From positions 124,001-188,000 of the forward strand of contig JAIQDT010001660.1 of NCBI GenBank assembly GCA_021521415.1: a DNA stretch of 64,000 bases, written 5' to 3'. The position numbers were made by a program, and so were the translations under genes. Shown here in pieces: positions 1 through 12,399 of the stretch. Positions within the stretch are counted from its first letter, which is position 1. Every line of letters starts with the position of its first letter. The stretch comes from Bidens hawaiensis. Its lineage: Eukaryota > Streptophyta > Magnoliopsida > Asterales > Asteraceae. The notes below the pieces were generated by a model. That model was not told the DNA's origin. It saw nothing but the letters and a program-made list of their open reading frames with translations, and did no database searches.

Positions 1-89
1 GAGTATTGCAGCAACACTCCTGGCATTTGTGTCATTTACTTGAAATTTTGCAGCCCCAAAGCATAACTTGTTAATCATTTGTAATGCAG

Positions 90-247
90 GTTTTTGGCAT
101 CTGACCGACGTGCAGGTGAAACAGGGTAAGTGGACGAAGGCTGCTAGCAGTGGAGGAGACATAAGGGTTCCGAGAGGATCCGATACAACTATAGACCTTT
201 CATTACTGGAGTGGCTCGTAATCTTGTATGGGTTTAAAAGGTTATGA
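90..247 (+). CDS. 3'-terminal exon of an unidentified gene (partial)
   Basis: A TGCAG acceptor ends at 89. The phase that stays open reads about 51 codons, starting FWHLTDVQVKQGKW and ending LVILYGFKRL, to a TGA at 245-247. The other two phases stop within the exon. The upstream sequence (1-89) looks like intron. I do not recognise the family. The peptide is mixed polar with a short hydrophobic stretch at its end and no obvious catalytic motif. The gene runs toward CPN60 beta, so the two are convergent, with about 415 bp between stop codons. The rest of the gene lies outside the window. Confidence 0.45.
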
Positions 248-662
248 TCCATATTTAAAAGTTCTGTGTATTTAACCAACTTTTGTAACTACCTTCAAAG
301 TATTATGTATGTGCTAAAGGTTGGTTTATTTATTAGTGTACATGTGCACTATATTATTGTCCTAAGACTATATGTTGTGATTTAATTAAAATCGAGCTAA
401 AGCCTAGCTAAGTTGCCTCATTTAATTTCAAACCCGAGCTCGAAGCCACCCTGGCTCGACTCGTTAATTTAAAACACAATGAAAGAGACCATAAATATTA
501 ACTTTAAAAGATAGCAGACACCATTTAGCTCAACATTTATCTCAGTTTGGTACAAAAACAGACCTGTAACGATCTCCTACACTACATCACCGCAATAACA
601 GTCCATATTTATTATTCATAAATCCGCTCGACCACCTCAAACCAGTTCAAACCTCTTGTTGA
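248..662. other. Intergenic, 3' ends of two convergent genes
   Basis: No coding signal seen. The stretch probably holds the 3' UTR of the + strand gene and, from about 662 downward, the 3' UTR of CPN60 beta. A short segment near 390-470 resembles the GAGCTCGAG-rich MITE remnants found elsewhere in the window. Confidence 0.4.
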
Positions 663-3600
663 TTATACAGTAAGACCTTGAGGTGCAGCAGCCACAGGCA
701 CTTTAGGTTTAGGCTTCTCAACCACAATAGCCTGTGTAGTCAACACCATTCCAGCAACCGAAGCCGAGTTCTGCAAGGCACATCTAGTCACCTTAGCAGG
801 ATCAATAACTCCAGCCTCTACCAAATTCTCGTATTTATCCGCCATTGCATTATAACCCATCTCCCATTCACCCGCCTTCACCTTCTCAACCACCACCTCA
901 CCTTCAATCCCAGCATTTTGAGCAATCAACGAAGCCGGTGCCGCCAACGCCTTCTGAATAATATCAGCACCTAACCGCTCATCCGCGTCCTCAAGCTTGT
1001 CCTTGATAGCTGGAACCAGTGTTGACAAATGAACATACGCAGCACCTCCACCTGGCACTATACCTTCCTCAATAGCAGCAAATGTTGCGTTTTTAGCATC
1101 CTCGATACGGAGCTTACGGTCTTCTAGTTCGGTCTCGGTTGCAGCACCGACTTTTATAACCGCAACACCGCCTGACAGCTTCGCAATCCGCTCGGATAGT
1201 TTCTCGGTGTCGTAGACAGAATCTGTTTCAGCCAATTCCTTTTTAATCTGGGCGATTCTAGCCTGGATCTCGTCTTTTGATGCAGCATCAGCGATGATAG
1301 TGGTTGAGTCCTTGCTGATTGTGATCTTTCTGGCTAAACCGAGCTGCTCCACCGTGGTGTTTTCAACTAGCAAACTCATGTCACTCGCTTGGTATTCGGC
1401 TCCTGTTATTGCAGTTTAAAAACAGTTAAGGTTGCCAGAAAATTTAATGCTATTTGTTACCATTGATGGAAGTAACGTTAAGGTACCAGTCACAATGGCA
1501 ATGTCTTGAAGAAGGGCTTTTCTTCTTTCACCAAACCCAGGTGCTTTAATGGCAGCAACATTAATGATACCACGCAATTTGTTCACAACGAGTGTAGCTA
1601 AAGCTTCACCACTAACATCCTCAGCAATAATCAGCAACGGGGCTCTTAATTGAGTGATTTTTTCTAGTAAAGGAATTATGTCTTTAATGGAAGATATCTT
1701 TTGGTCTGTGACCAACACTCTGGCGTTCTCGAATTCAACTAGTAGTTTCTCGGAGTTGGTGACAAATTGCGGGGAGATATAACCTCTGTCAATCTGCAAC
1801 GCCCATGAAGGAAATGAGATATCAAGATAATCTCGAATATTCTATTGAATTGTGACATCATAATTAATGGTGATTAGCATACCTCCATTCCTTCTTCAAC
1901 ATCAACGGTTGTCTCAAATGAAGACGATGATTCAATGGATAATACACCATCTGGTCCAACCTTGTCGATGGCATCAGCAATCATGGATCCGATAATATCA
2001 TCATTTCCAGCAGAAATTGATGCAATGGCTTCAAAAAAGATATCCAATCAGATAAACAGATGATGTAAACCGAAACTTGGATTGTTACACATAGAGAGAA
2101 CATTTACTACCTTTGATATCATCACGGCCTTTAACCGGTCTGGCTCTCTTTTCGAGCTCCTCAATCAAACCAGCAACTGTCTTATCAATACCTTTTTTAA
2201 CTGAAACTGGGTTAGCACCTGACGTTACACCCAACAGACCAAGTTTGATAATTTCACGAGCTAGAACTGATGCGGTCGTTGTGCCATCACCAGCTGAGTC
2301 ATTGGTTTTGCTTGCAACCTGTGCGGTTCGAGTTGTCAAATGGTCATCATATGAAGATTCATCAATCAAGAAGTAACTTTTAGACAATAATAATCAAAAT
2401 GGTTGCAACAAGATTAGGTTCAAACCTCTCTGATAAGTGCAGCACCGGCATTTTCCATGGGACTGGGAAGCTCAATAGCTCTGGCAATTGTAACACCATC
2501 ATTAACCACCTTTGGTGAACCATATTCATCCAAAACAACATTTCTCCCTATACGGCAAATGCGTACAGTTAATAAATTACAATAAACTAGAATCCATAAT
2601 TAGGGCCTAAAAACCTCAAGTTTAAGCAAATTCAATATTAATGCCAACCACAAATCCAGAATTAGTCTCTTAAACCTAAAGTTTTATAAAACTCACTAAT
2701 TTTTCCAACCATTAATACAAAATTAGCGCCTAAAAACCTAAAGCCAAAGCTAATTCAATATTCATGCCAACCACGGGTGTAAACAAGCCAACCCCAAGCT
2801 AATCTAGGCTCGAGCTCAGCTCTTTTTGTCTTGCAAGAGCTCGAACTTAGCCCGTTTCAAACACTTTTTCTAAGCTCAAGCTCGGATAATTTATTATTTA
2901 TGAATCAAATCATATACAATTTTAATTATTTTTCATACATTTTGAAAAAAAAAAAAAAACTTAGCCTAAGCTTGGCTCGAGCTCGTGTACGAACCAAAGC
3001 TCATCTCAAGATCATCGATGTAGTGTGAAATTAATACATAGAAGTCCGTCCATAAGAGTTGAAACTTAAAATATATACAATCCTCCCATACAAGGCTCGA
3101 CCTCTGCTCGCAAGAGCAGGTGGTCGACCGACCCCGGCCCGACACCCCGATACGCCCCAATTTTTTTTTTAATTATATGTATATTTTTGAAAAAATAAAA
3201 TATATATTCTTAACATTTTCTCTATCCGATCTCAATTCGCTTGCAAGCAACACGGCTCGTTTGCACAGCTACCACTAATTCGAATTAATCTCTAAAAAAC
3301 CTAAAGTTTAAGTTAATCAATCCAACATTTCAACAACTAATCCGTATTTATTTATAACTATTAACCACAGGCTAACAACACAAAACACAATATAAACAAC
3401 TAATAATGAATACCTCTAGGTCCAAGAGTAAGGCCAACAGCATCAGCAAGCTTATCAATACCGGCCTGCATCGCCGCCCTAGAACTCTGGTCAAACGCAA
3501 TCTCTTTCGCGGCAGCTCGAACCGCGAACCGGCGGTTCGATTGCTTGGCGGTTCGCAACTGACTAACGCCTCCATTTCCATTTCTCAAACCTCCCTACGG

Positions 3601-3738
3601 TCATAACAACAGTACACAAACAGCTGAATATAATAATACGATTTTGTGATTAAAATTAATATTGAAATTGAAATTAATAACCACCTGTTTTGGAGTGCGG
3701 ATGATTGAGGCTGTGGAGATTGCATTAGCAGACGCCAT
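663..3738 (-). CDS. CPN60B: Chaperonin 60 subunit beta, chloroplastic (RuBisCO large-subunit-binding protein beta)
   Basis: Exons on the minus strand, from the start codon: 3738-3685, 3594-3414, 2547-2426, 2318-2111, 2028-1883, 1793-1487, 1402-663. All boundaries are GT-AG and the phases join to 1758 nt, 585 aa. The product is a type I (GroEL-like) chaperonin that folds stromal proteins such as RbcL in an ATP-driven ring with CPN60 alpha. Visible hallmarks are an N-terminal transit peptide of about 43 residues rich in S/T/R, cleavage expected near [10 protein letters not shown], the segment LTLGPRGRNV, the ATP-site motif [25 protein letters not shown] in the apical domain, and [11 protein letters not shown] in the C-terminal equatorial domain. 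Family length is normal and no lesion is seen. ATG at 3738 is chosen because it opens a typical plastid transit sequence. Intron 2 (2548-3413) is enlarged by a MITE remnant. Confidence 0.96.
2776..3280. repeat. hAT-type MITE remnant in CPN60B intron 2
   Basis: One end reads GGGTGTAAACAAGCC and the interior repeats GCTCGAGCTC-type blocks on both sides of an AT-rich core. The far end carries GCTCGTTTGCAC in inverted orientation. It resembles the better preserved element at 24746-25233 but its target duplication is no longer readable. It accounts for most of the 866-bp intron. Confidence 0.5.
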
Positions 3739-4320
3739 TGGAGGAGTAGGTGTGGATGGATAAGAGTGTGATTGTGATGATAATATTATTAATATTAATA
3801 TGAATCGAGTTGTATTGTATTGTTTTAGAGTGTGATGTAAAGGTGGTTATGTTATGTTATAGGTAGGGTTTTAAGGAGGTTCGAGAACGTTCGATGAAAC
3901 CCAGAAGTGTGTAGAGTAGACTCGCTGGCCTGCCTAACAATTTTTTTTTAATAGCGTTTAGATTCAACTTCAATACGTTTTTCTGAGAGGAGATGTCAAC
4001 CGTTCATACTAATTTTGACGCTCTATGTCTCATGTGTGACTCACTCAAGAACCCCATTATATTTCAAATATGAGACCTCTAAAATTCTAAGCCTCACTCA
4101 AGAAGGCCAATGGCCTGCCTGACAATTAATTATTAACAACTCACATTTGGATCCCAACATTTTCCTTTATTACAAAACACCACCCCCTTTGCAAACTCAC
4201 TTTTCCCAACGGAGCCACGTCACTCGCGAACACCGAACGAGTGTCAAGCGAACGATGGCAAGCCGGTTAGCGAATGGCTAACGGACCACAACGGGCTCAA
4301 GTGAACGACAACATATGGGC
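3739..4320. other. CPN60B 5' flank and intergenic DNA
   Basis: About 110 bp next to the ATG is AT-rich leader-like sequence on the minus strand. No canonical TATA box is obvious; a weak CCTATAACATAAC lies near 3855-3870 on the minus strand. Beyond about 3950 no coding or repeat structure is evident. Confidence 0.35.
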
Positions 4321-4324
4321 TAAC

Positions 4325-4880
4325 AAATAGGGTTGTAAACGATCTCGTTATGATTTATGAGAGCTTGGGCTTGGCTCACTTCGAGCTTTTTTCTCGACTC
4401 ATGGGTTGCTTTTTCAAACATAGGTTCGGCTCGTTTATTATGAATGCTATACGTATTTTCCATGTTATCGAAAGGCTAACGGGGTTACTTTTCAGTTAAT
4501 ATGGAATTGTTAGAGGAAAATACGTTTCAAGTGGGGACTTTTTGTAAACATTTTCTGAGTTGAGATTAATCTCAGTCAATAGGTACAAGTTTGTATTATT
4601 GAAATCCAGTAGCCCATTAATATATTTGAAAAAACCTTAAACACACCAAAGCTCAACCGGAGATCGTGTAGTACAATAAATGAGCAAAAGATTGTCTTAA
4701 GTTCGGCTATGTAGTGTGAAATTAATACATAGAAGTCCAAAAAAAAAAAAACTTGAAGATACACGAGGCTTAGTCTCTATAACTAAACGAGCTTTATTTG
4801 AAACTCCGAATTGTTTCAAGCTTTTTATTGATCTGAGCTTGAGATCACGTGAGTAGCTCAGCTTGTTTGCTTACCAAATG
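4325..4880. repeat. Degenerate hAT-type MITE relative
   Basis: The left edge ATAGGGTTGTAAACGATCTCG corresponds to TAGGGGTGCAAACGAGTCG of the intact element at 24746. The interior has scattered GAGCTT/CTCGACTC blocks and a right part with GTAGCTCAGCTTGTTTGC. The ends are decayed and no reliable target duplication is visible. Confidence 0.4.
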
Positions 4881-5901
4881 AAGTAACGGTTTACTTATAA
4901 ATTGGACCACACTTATTATAAAATTTTATTTAAAGTTTTTAATTAACTACTAGCACGAAGAGCCCTATAACGTAGCTTGCTAAAATAAATGATCTAAGCC
5001 TCTAGCTTTGAGAGCCCTTTAAATTTAAAAGACTTCATAAGGTTTAAATTGTATAAAAAAGATTATTAAAAAAAAAACCCTATTTTCGTCTATGTTAATG
5101 CGAGATAATGATTTCTCCCAAAATGATTTAGTTATGCAACAACAAAGATCGTTACTTGTTAGTCTCGTTACTGTGAGCTCTGAGGGTTCTTGTTGTAACC
5201 AGCCTCAGACATGATTATAAAGATTTGCCGGAGATAAACTAAAAAAGGCGGTAGTTGCTTTGGCAAGTAAGTTGTTGACGAGAATTTAATATCTATCTTC
5301 TCGAGGCTTATGCACTTCTTCAAAGCTGAGCTTTAGTAGCATTAGATATTCTTCATCATCATATTATGTCATCGCGCTATATGTCTGCACACCGAGACTT
5401 TAACCGGTCCAGCAGTTCCTTCCAACATATTCAGTAAGAGATTGTGTTTACTGATTTAGGATGGCCAACAAAAGTACGACCATCTTATTATCAACTATCG
5501 TGATGAAACTTCTTTTAACCATGTTACTGCTATTATCAGTTCATATATGTTTGCAGTTACTGGATGGTAATATGGTATACTTCCTTTATGATTTCATATT
5601 TTCATAGTAAATCAATCTCTAGACCAACTTAGTAACTTAAGATAAAATCAGCTTAAAAGTTAACCCAAACAAGAAACAACTTATTAGTTAACAAAGAAAA
5701 TCTTGCAATAAAAATCGTTATAAAACCTCTTTGAGAAAGACACAATATTGTCACCGAGCCTTCTTGCGAGGCCCCATGCAACGTCCTCGGGCCATTTTGC
5801 CTCGTTTATAATCTTGGGAACTAAGACCCAAACGACAGTCGAAGGTTCCAATAATATACGCAGGAAGATAAGCGAGTTGCAATAGCCACTCATCTTCAAC
5901 C
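4881..5901. other. Intergenic, including likely 3' UTR of the OTU gene
   Basis: No gene could be supported. Short open frames here are not conserved-looking. The part nearest 5901 probably serves as 3' UTR of the minus-strand OTU gene. Confidence 0.35.
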
Positions 5902-8190
5902 TCAGTCCTCCACTTGTGGAACATCTGGGTTAGAAAGTAAGATTAATACATTTGATTTTGGTGCATGATAACATAAGTCAACTCATCAAGTTTGACTATT
6001 CGGTAGGGACTTTTTACCTTCCACAGGATATATTGAATTGTAGTGAACCTCTGCCCAAAAGCTTAATAATATTACTGCAACAAAATAATTATACTATAAG
6101 ATAAAGCAACATTATCATCGTCCACACATGATATATATTTATATAGAATTTTTAGATTTTACCTCGATTCGACCTTTGAACACTTGGAACAATCTCGATA
6201 TAGCAGGTATCCTTATACGATGTGATTACACAGATTTTGATTGCATACTGCATCATAAAATCAACATTAATGACCAAAATTATGTGGATTGCTTCAAAAG
6301 AAACAAAGTTAACATGTATTTTCATACCAAATCAGCAGCCGCCTGCAAAGTCACATGATCACCCCATTCACCGACCCTAATTCACATCCACAAATATCAT
6401 AAACATTAACAATGATATTACCAAATTAAAAGAAAAGAGGCAGTAAAATACTTGGACATATTCTTCAAGTAATCATCATAATCCATGGGGACATATCCTT
6501 CATATTTTTCAGAATATAGTTCAAGCTTTAGAAAAGAAAACCAATATTTAAAAGATGGTAATAAGAAATATATAAATAAAATAACCACATGAAAATTAAC
6601 GAGTCTAGACTGACCTGGTTTACAATTTGTTGTCTAACAAATTTATGGTGCTCAGTTGTATGGTAAACTTGATCCGAAATAGCTCGAAACTGAGAAATGA
6701 AATACAGTTTTGTAAAGACTAATTATTAGGTTTCAGAAACCAGGTCAAACAGCATGGTCAACAACAAGATAATTGAGAGTTTTCACCTGGCAATTTCCGT
6801 CCCCTATAACTTTGGACTCTACTAATTGGTACAACTGCAGCCTGTATAAGAAATATGTATGCAACTTTAATCATCATGCTAATAATTAAAAAAACAAGAT
6901 TGATATGTTCATTTAATTAATATACTAACGAACAAGAATACAAAATTTCGTTCATTTAGTAAACGAACAAAGACGAACACATGTCTCGTTTGTTTGCTTG
7001 TTTGTTTATGTTCATGAGCGTTCGTTTATTTAAATTGTTAGTTAATGTTCGTTTGTTTTAAGTTCATTTGTTAATATATTCATTTAAAAATGTTTGGCCC
7101 ATTACAACTTAGCTTAGTTATAGAAAGTTTTTAGGCCCGACACATTGTTTTTCACTTCATTTTTTACAGGTTTTGGCTCGATTATATTCGTTCATCTATG
7201 TTCAGTTACGTTCGTTCATGAACTGTTAGTTTATACTTTATACTGTTCACAGATGAACATGCTCATTTTCTTAACAAACGAACACGAACAAGAAAAACCC
7301 ATTTGTTTAAACGAATGAACACGCTCCATTTGTGTTCGTTCGGTTCATTTACAAGCCAATGAATTATGATGTTGCTTAATACCTGTCGAGCAGTCTCTGA
7401 TGATCTAAAGTTGCCTCATCTAGAGAAGGTATTTCTCCGTTGACCTTGGGAACATGCTACAAAACATCCAGCAGCAATTTATTATTTATTTAATTAATAA
7501 CAACACTATATGGTAACTATGCAACAAAACTAGCTATTTGACTTAATGTCGTTATGCTACATAAATAAATTACATAAAACAAATGAAATCCATTACTGCA
7601 TAAATGTAAGATAAAACACTTACTGGAACAGAAGCCATATGATTCAGCCTATTGCCAACTTCATCATCTAATGCGTACTCATCACTCAGCTCCAATGAGT
7701 ACGACAATTCTTCACCATAGTTCAACTCACTTGTAGGGCTTTCACACGGCGGCATATCATTTGTGACCTCATCATCTCCTATAATGTATATAAACATCAC
7801 AAAACCATAAACTAACTTAACTAATAAAATATATCAAATAAGAATGAATGTGTATCTATTACCAAGACTGCAATTGGCCATAGATTGATTAAGTGAATCC
7901 TGCAAGTAAAAAGATGCTTGTGAATGATCAACTGATTCACAAGAATCTGCAGATGCTTCTGCAACTGAAAACGACGATGTATTATCTGGAAAGGTAACTA
8001 TATTATCCTTTTCATTTTCTGTGCTGACACATTCTGTGTCATAACGGTTTTCACTTGAATACTGATATTGATAACAATCTGCATAATTTTGTGGGCCATA
8101 GCTGGAATAGCAGTTGTCAATAGATGGCCCACTATCAAAGAGCAGGTGACCCCACCGAACAACATCAGGATCTTGACCGGATGAAAACAT
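5902..8190 (-). CDS. OTU-domain deubiquitinating enzyme (Arabidopsis OTU9/10/11-like)
   Basis: Ten minus-strand exons from the start codon: 8190-7863, 7778-7624, 7456-7383, 6841-6787, 6689-6615, 6525-6452, 6376-6328, 6247-6163, 6074-6018, 5924-5902. Splice sites are GT-AG and phases sum to 975 nt, 324 aa. The protein is a cysteine protease expected to remove ubiquitin. An acidic, low-complexity N-terminal half (about residues 1-160) precedes VPKVNGEIPSLDEATLDHQRLLDR, then the catalytic block GDGNCQFRAISDQVY (Asp and nucleophilic Cys), EWGDHVTLQAAAD, and the catalytic His in SFWAEVHYNSIYP. All active-site positions are present. The C-terminus is short, ending VEDVPQVED, whereas related plant proteins often carry a basic tail. 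Start chosen at MFSSGQDPDVVRWG, a conserved-looking N-terminus. Confidence 0.9.
6925..7362. repeat. Foldback-like MITE in an OTU gene intron
   Basis: Within intron 6842-7382 the sequence alternates ACGAACA and TGTTCGTTTG blocks, complementary across the element. The left part (ACTAACGAACAAG, ...CGAACACATG) pairs loosely with the right (ACACGAACAAG..., TGTGTTCGTTCGG). No clear target duplication is visible. Confidence 0.5.
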
Positions 8191-9780
8191 TTTGCTAATA
8201 TCTGATTGCTTAACTCATATTCGGCTCGCTGCAAATATGAGATCACTTTATCAAAACATGAGGCTGTAAAGAGATAAAATAATATTATCTACTAGTGGTC
8301 CCTATAAAGATCAAGATAATGGACTTATTATGTGGCTAAACTTGGACAAATGAGCTTTCTGGGTTTATTTAAACAATAAATCCACTTTCTTCTTATTGTT
8401 CTTTTTTTAAAAGGGAAGATCTTTAATTGAATCTACTCGATATTTTAGCAAAGAATATAGAGAACATTATTATAATGATTCTGAGATCAATTTTATATCT
8501 TATAAATCACGACAACAACTATATCTAAGTTAGGAGTGCGATTATCCAATCGCATTATTCAATCAGGATCATGTATGAAGTATGAATCTGGCTAAATTAG
8601 TTTCATATACTCACTGAAATCCCGATCGCCCCCTGTAAAATTTTGCGATCGCCCCCCATGAACATTCAAAACCGACCCCTAAAAACCAAATTAAAAAAAT
8701 TTATAAATTTTCAGGAATTAGGCCCAATGCTCAATATTTTAACTATTAAGGAATTAGGCCTAGTGTCCAAAATCATGTTTAGTTTTCAAAAAACGAAAAC
8801 AAGTAGAGAACAACTTTATATATTTAGAACATTCCCAGCCCATTCCGGCATTCCCTATCCACATCCATATAATTACAATAAAAATCACTACATTTTCTTT
8901 CGTCTGTTCAATTATATAACATTTTTAATGCATTTATCATTATCTTTTCTCTCTCCTCCACTAACAACCACTCTCTGAAAATATTAAATAATTATACAAT
9001 GTGAATAGGGTAACCCCAAATTATCTTTCCCCAATAACATCTTCTCTCTCCTCTGCTCAAAGTCACTCATAAGTCATAACCATACCATATAATATAATTT
9101 AGAAAGCTCACTCACATAAGCGCATTTGTAATAACGCTTGACATACTTCTTTGGGTTATATTAAAACTTAGCTTGATTCTTTTATATACATCGATCCCAC
9201 CCGAACCAAAAAAAAGTTATCGTTTACCACGAAAAAGGGGAAGCAAACCTAGAAATAGAAATGAATAAGAATAAGCATCCATTTCCCCTAGATTTGATGC
9301 TACATTATTATAATTAAATAAAAGCATACAAGCTACATAACCCTAAACAAACTGATTCAATTGAATAACAATAACGATTAACGATCGATATGCATGTGTA
9401 TGTGTGCAACTTACAGCACATAAGCTCACTAATTCGATCGGAAAATAAATAATTATCAAACAATTAACAAAATTAAAATCGAAGGAAAAGAATAAGCAGG
9501 TGATTACATAAATAAATAAATAATAATAAGGTTGATTTGATTGTGTGATTAGATGCATTTGTAAGAAAGAAAGAAAGAATTAACCTGGATTGATTGTAGA
9601 AGAAGCAGATAGATATTTAGTTGCGGATCGGAATGGAAAGTGGGTTTTAAAAGCGGAATGAAATGGAATCATGAAAATAGTATGAACAACGTTTATGGGA
9701 ATGGAATGGAATGGAATTGAAAGGAATGGAATCCACATCCGGCCACCCGGGTCCTTTTCACAATGTCTTTCCACCCAATT
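8191..9780. other. 5' region of the OTU gene and intergenic DNA
   Basis: No second gene is supported. On the minus strand a segment from about 9760 to 9584 ends ATCAATCCAG followed by GTTAATTC, which could be a 5' UTR exon and donor of the OTU gene, leaving a leader intron of about 1.3 kb. This is tentative. The rest is AT-rich with short pyrimidine runs. Confidence 0.3.
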
Positions 9781-10074
9781 CCTCGAAATGCTTGTTATTT
9801 TTTTATTTTGTTTTATATAATAAAATTCAATTAAACCATGTGCTTTTTTTATATGTACCGGGGCGTATAAGAAACTGAAAAAATTGATCTGAAGCTAGAA
9901 AATTGAAAAAAACGACGGTTTGGTTTAGTTTTGATTTTCATAGAAACTAAATTTGCGGTTCGATTTTGGTTTGCATGTAATAATTTCAAAAAACCTCAAA
10001 CCGAGCCAGATTTCTAAATTTTTATTCTAAGTAATATATATAAGAATTTAATAAATATGTAACTCATATAATTT

Positions 10075-10165
10075 TGGTATATTGGATTTTAATAATCCAA
10101 ACTTTAGCCTATTGGCCAGTATTAATCCCAACTTAAAAAATTCCTTACGTTAATCCAAATTTTCA
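10075..10165. repeat. MITE terminus-like segment
   Basis: Sequence around GGATTTTAATAATCC, then TAGCCTATTGGCCAG and ATTAATCCCAAC, recurs in diverged form near 20130-20185 and near 35025-35075. Only an end-like fragment is present here, so the family boundaries are unknown. Confidence 0.4.
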
Positions 10166-10269
10166 TCTTATTGGCCTTCATCTAGCCTTTTTCTAATAGA
10201 GAATAACCTGGTTAGTTTTTTGACAAAAAATTGGCATTTCTCCAACTTGAGAGGGATAAATAAAATTCA

Positions 10270-10515
10270 AAACCCACAACCACCGTCACCTCTATAGCCC
10301 GCCACCACCACCACCACCGCAACCATCGTCACCTCCCTTGCCACCACCGTCGTCGCCACCACCACCGTCACCTCTGTCGCCACTGTCACCTTCGCCGCCG
10401 TCGCCATCGTAACCTCCGCACCCATCACCGTTGCCATCGTCACCTCCGCCCCCGTCACCGTTGCCATCGTAACCTCCGCCCCATCATCGTTTCCATCGTC
10501 ACCGTCGCCGTCGTG
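10270..10515. repeat. Trinucleotide-based (CCACCGTCR-type) minisatellite
   Basis: About 245 bp of imperfect repeats built from ACC, GTC and GCC triplets, with a longer unit of about 27-30 bp (for example TTGCCATCGTCACCTCCGCC) repeated near 10400-10500. It is GC-rich in an AT-rich neighbourhood. The open frames across it are low-complexity products of the repeat. Confidence 0.75.
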
Positions 10516-12134
10516 CAGATTATAAGTTTAAGGAGAGTTTGAAAATTTATATTATTATAATATATATTAAGAGAAATCTATAGCTACAGTAATTTTATTA
10601 TTGGTCCAATCATATGGCAGCCACTAAGTTTCTTTCTTTTTTAACATTTTGAAATCTGTTTAACTGTTTATCCATTTAGAAGTAGTAAAAGTAACCAAAG
10701 TGGAAGTTGTTGTGGTTGTGTTGCTGTATTGTTGTAACCTGCATGTCCCGAGTTCGAACCTTATTTAAGCCAGCCTTTTTTTTTAGTATTTTTGTTTTTT
10801 TGTGTTTTTTTTAAATAGATTTCATACAACGAAAAAGTAAGGTGGTGTAATGTTTCGTTTTTTACTTTGTTTTATACGTTATTTTGAGGAATTATTTTTT
10901 GGGTTTAGCTTTGATATTATAAAGAACGTAGTCGATATCAACCGAATTGTTAAAAACAATGCAATTTAGACACCACCATAATACCTAGCATGTCAACATA
11001 ACAATGACTTCCACCATCGATTTGTTTGTGTTCCTCACGATCGTCAGATTGACTACCCATAGTGTAACATCACTTAGATTTTAAAAAGTCAAAAGATCTA
11101 AATCCTCCTATCTTGCTACCATATTCGAAGTCCTCACAACTATTCACAACCACCAAACAAGTTTCCATCATCTAAGAATAAATAGAGCAAAACAAGCATA
11201 ACACGGAAGGAACATTAGCATCTCTATTCACTAGATTCAATCAAGTTGGAAGACATTCGAATAGGATCTGTCAAGATAAGGTGTTAACCATTCATATAAT
11301 AGCCTTAACTTAATCTGGATGAATCATCCCGTCACTACAAAAAAGTATGCATAGATTTTCGAGATTATTTCGTTTATTTATTTAGTGAATGTGAATCATT
11401 AGCTAAAGTCTAAGTTTTTGAGAAACCTTAATTTTCATGAGGACCTATATGTCATATAATCGAAAAACTTGAGATACAAGAAAAATATGCATATATTATT
11501 GGTTTCTGTTAGACTGTCAAATGACAACCCCTATTATCTTTAATAACTCACATTGAATTTAACAAAGTTGGTGGATTTGTGTGCTTTGCTCTAGGTTTAA
11601 CACGTTTCAATTCATAAATCATACCTTAAAAATATGAAACTTTTAGTCTTGTTGAATACCAATGCCCTAGAAAATTTGGGGCCATGTAAGTGTGAGTGCC
11701 TAAAGCGGTCGTCTTATCTTACCAAATAGTGCTACTCATGTGATGTTTTGTATTTTGGGATGTTTGAATATTTCAGAATTTATAATCGATATCCTAGCTT
11801 GTATGAGAAGTTCTAAACATTCCTAACTCCGACCTTGTGACACAACAACCCCATTGATTGCACTCACTACCGTCTAACATTCCTAAAACACTTGTTTATT
11901 ATTTTATAAGATATGCTATATACGGTGCTAATTAAAATGTTCTACGGGTTTACTAAAATAAAGTTATAAATATTAGTTAAAAAGATTTTGTAAACTTGGG
12001 GCGCATTCGTTTCACGGACTTTTTTTTAAAGGATTCGGAATTAGAATTGAAATAGAATGGAATGTTTGAGAATCCCTATCATGTGTTTGGTTGGTTAATA
12101 TGTATTGGAATTGGAATATTCTTCATTCTCGGGG
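10516..12134. other. Intergenic, no gene seen
   Basis: AT-rich DNA. Near 10735-10765 there is a tRNA B-box-like GAGTTCGAACC, which could be a SINE fragment. CACTACAAAAAAG at about 11333 resembles a CACTA terminus but no partner end was found. No open frame is credible. Confidence 0.35.
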
Positions 12135-12151
12135 GGTTTTTTTTTCCGAAA

Positions 12152-12384
12152 AACGAGGACAACGAAGGAAACGTTTTGGTTTTTTACATTTTTTGTTTTT
12201 TATTTATATTTTGAGTTATAATTTTTTTATTAATTTTTTTGAATTTTTTTGGAGGGGTTTTTATTAACAATAAAAACCCCTCCAAAAAAAATTCAAAAAA
12301 ATTAATAAAAAAAATCGTAACTCAAAATATAAATCAAAAACGAAAAATGTAAAAAAAACTAAAATGTTCCTTCATTGTCCCTCG
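12152..12384. repeat. Near-perfect inverted repeat (foldback MITE copy 1)
   Basis: Two arms of about 114 bp face each other around a 3-nt loop AAC at 12266-12268. The left arm runs through TTTTGAGTTATAA to GGAGGGGTTTTTATT and the right arm begins AATAAAAACCCCTCC. Outer parts pair ACGAGGACAACGAAGG with CCTTCATTGTCCCTCG, with a few mismatches. Related sequence occurs at about 35794-36335 and 46214-46730. It could form a long RNA hairpin if transcribed. Confidence 0.85.
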
Positions 12385-12399
12385 TTCTTGTTGCAATGG

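Noticed and set aside
678..974. 98-codon + strand open frame
   Set aside because: It lies antisense to the last exon of CPN60B, whose frame is clearly conserved.
6128..6358. 76-codon + strand open frame
   Set aside because: It is the complement of two OTU exons and an intron.
10267..10467. 66-codon frame of Val/Ala/Thr
   Set aside because: It is translation of the triplet minisatellite, not a gene.
11333..11345. CACTA transposon terminus (CACTACAAAAAAG)
   Set aside because: No partner inverted end, target duplication or transposase was found.
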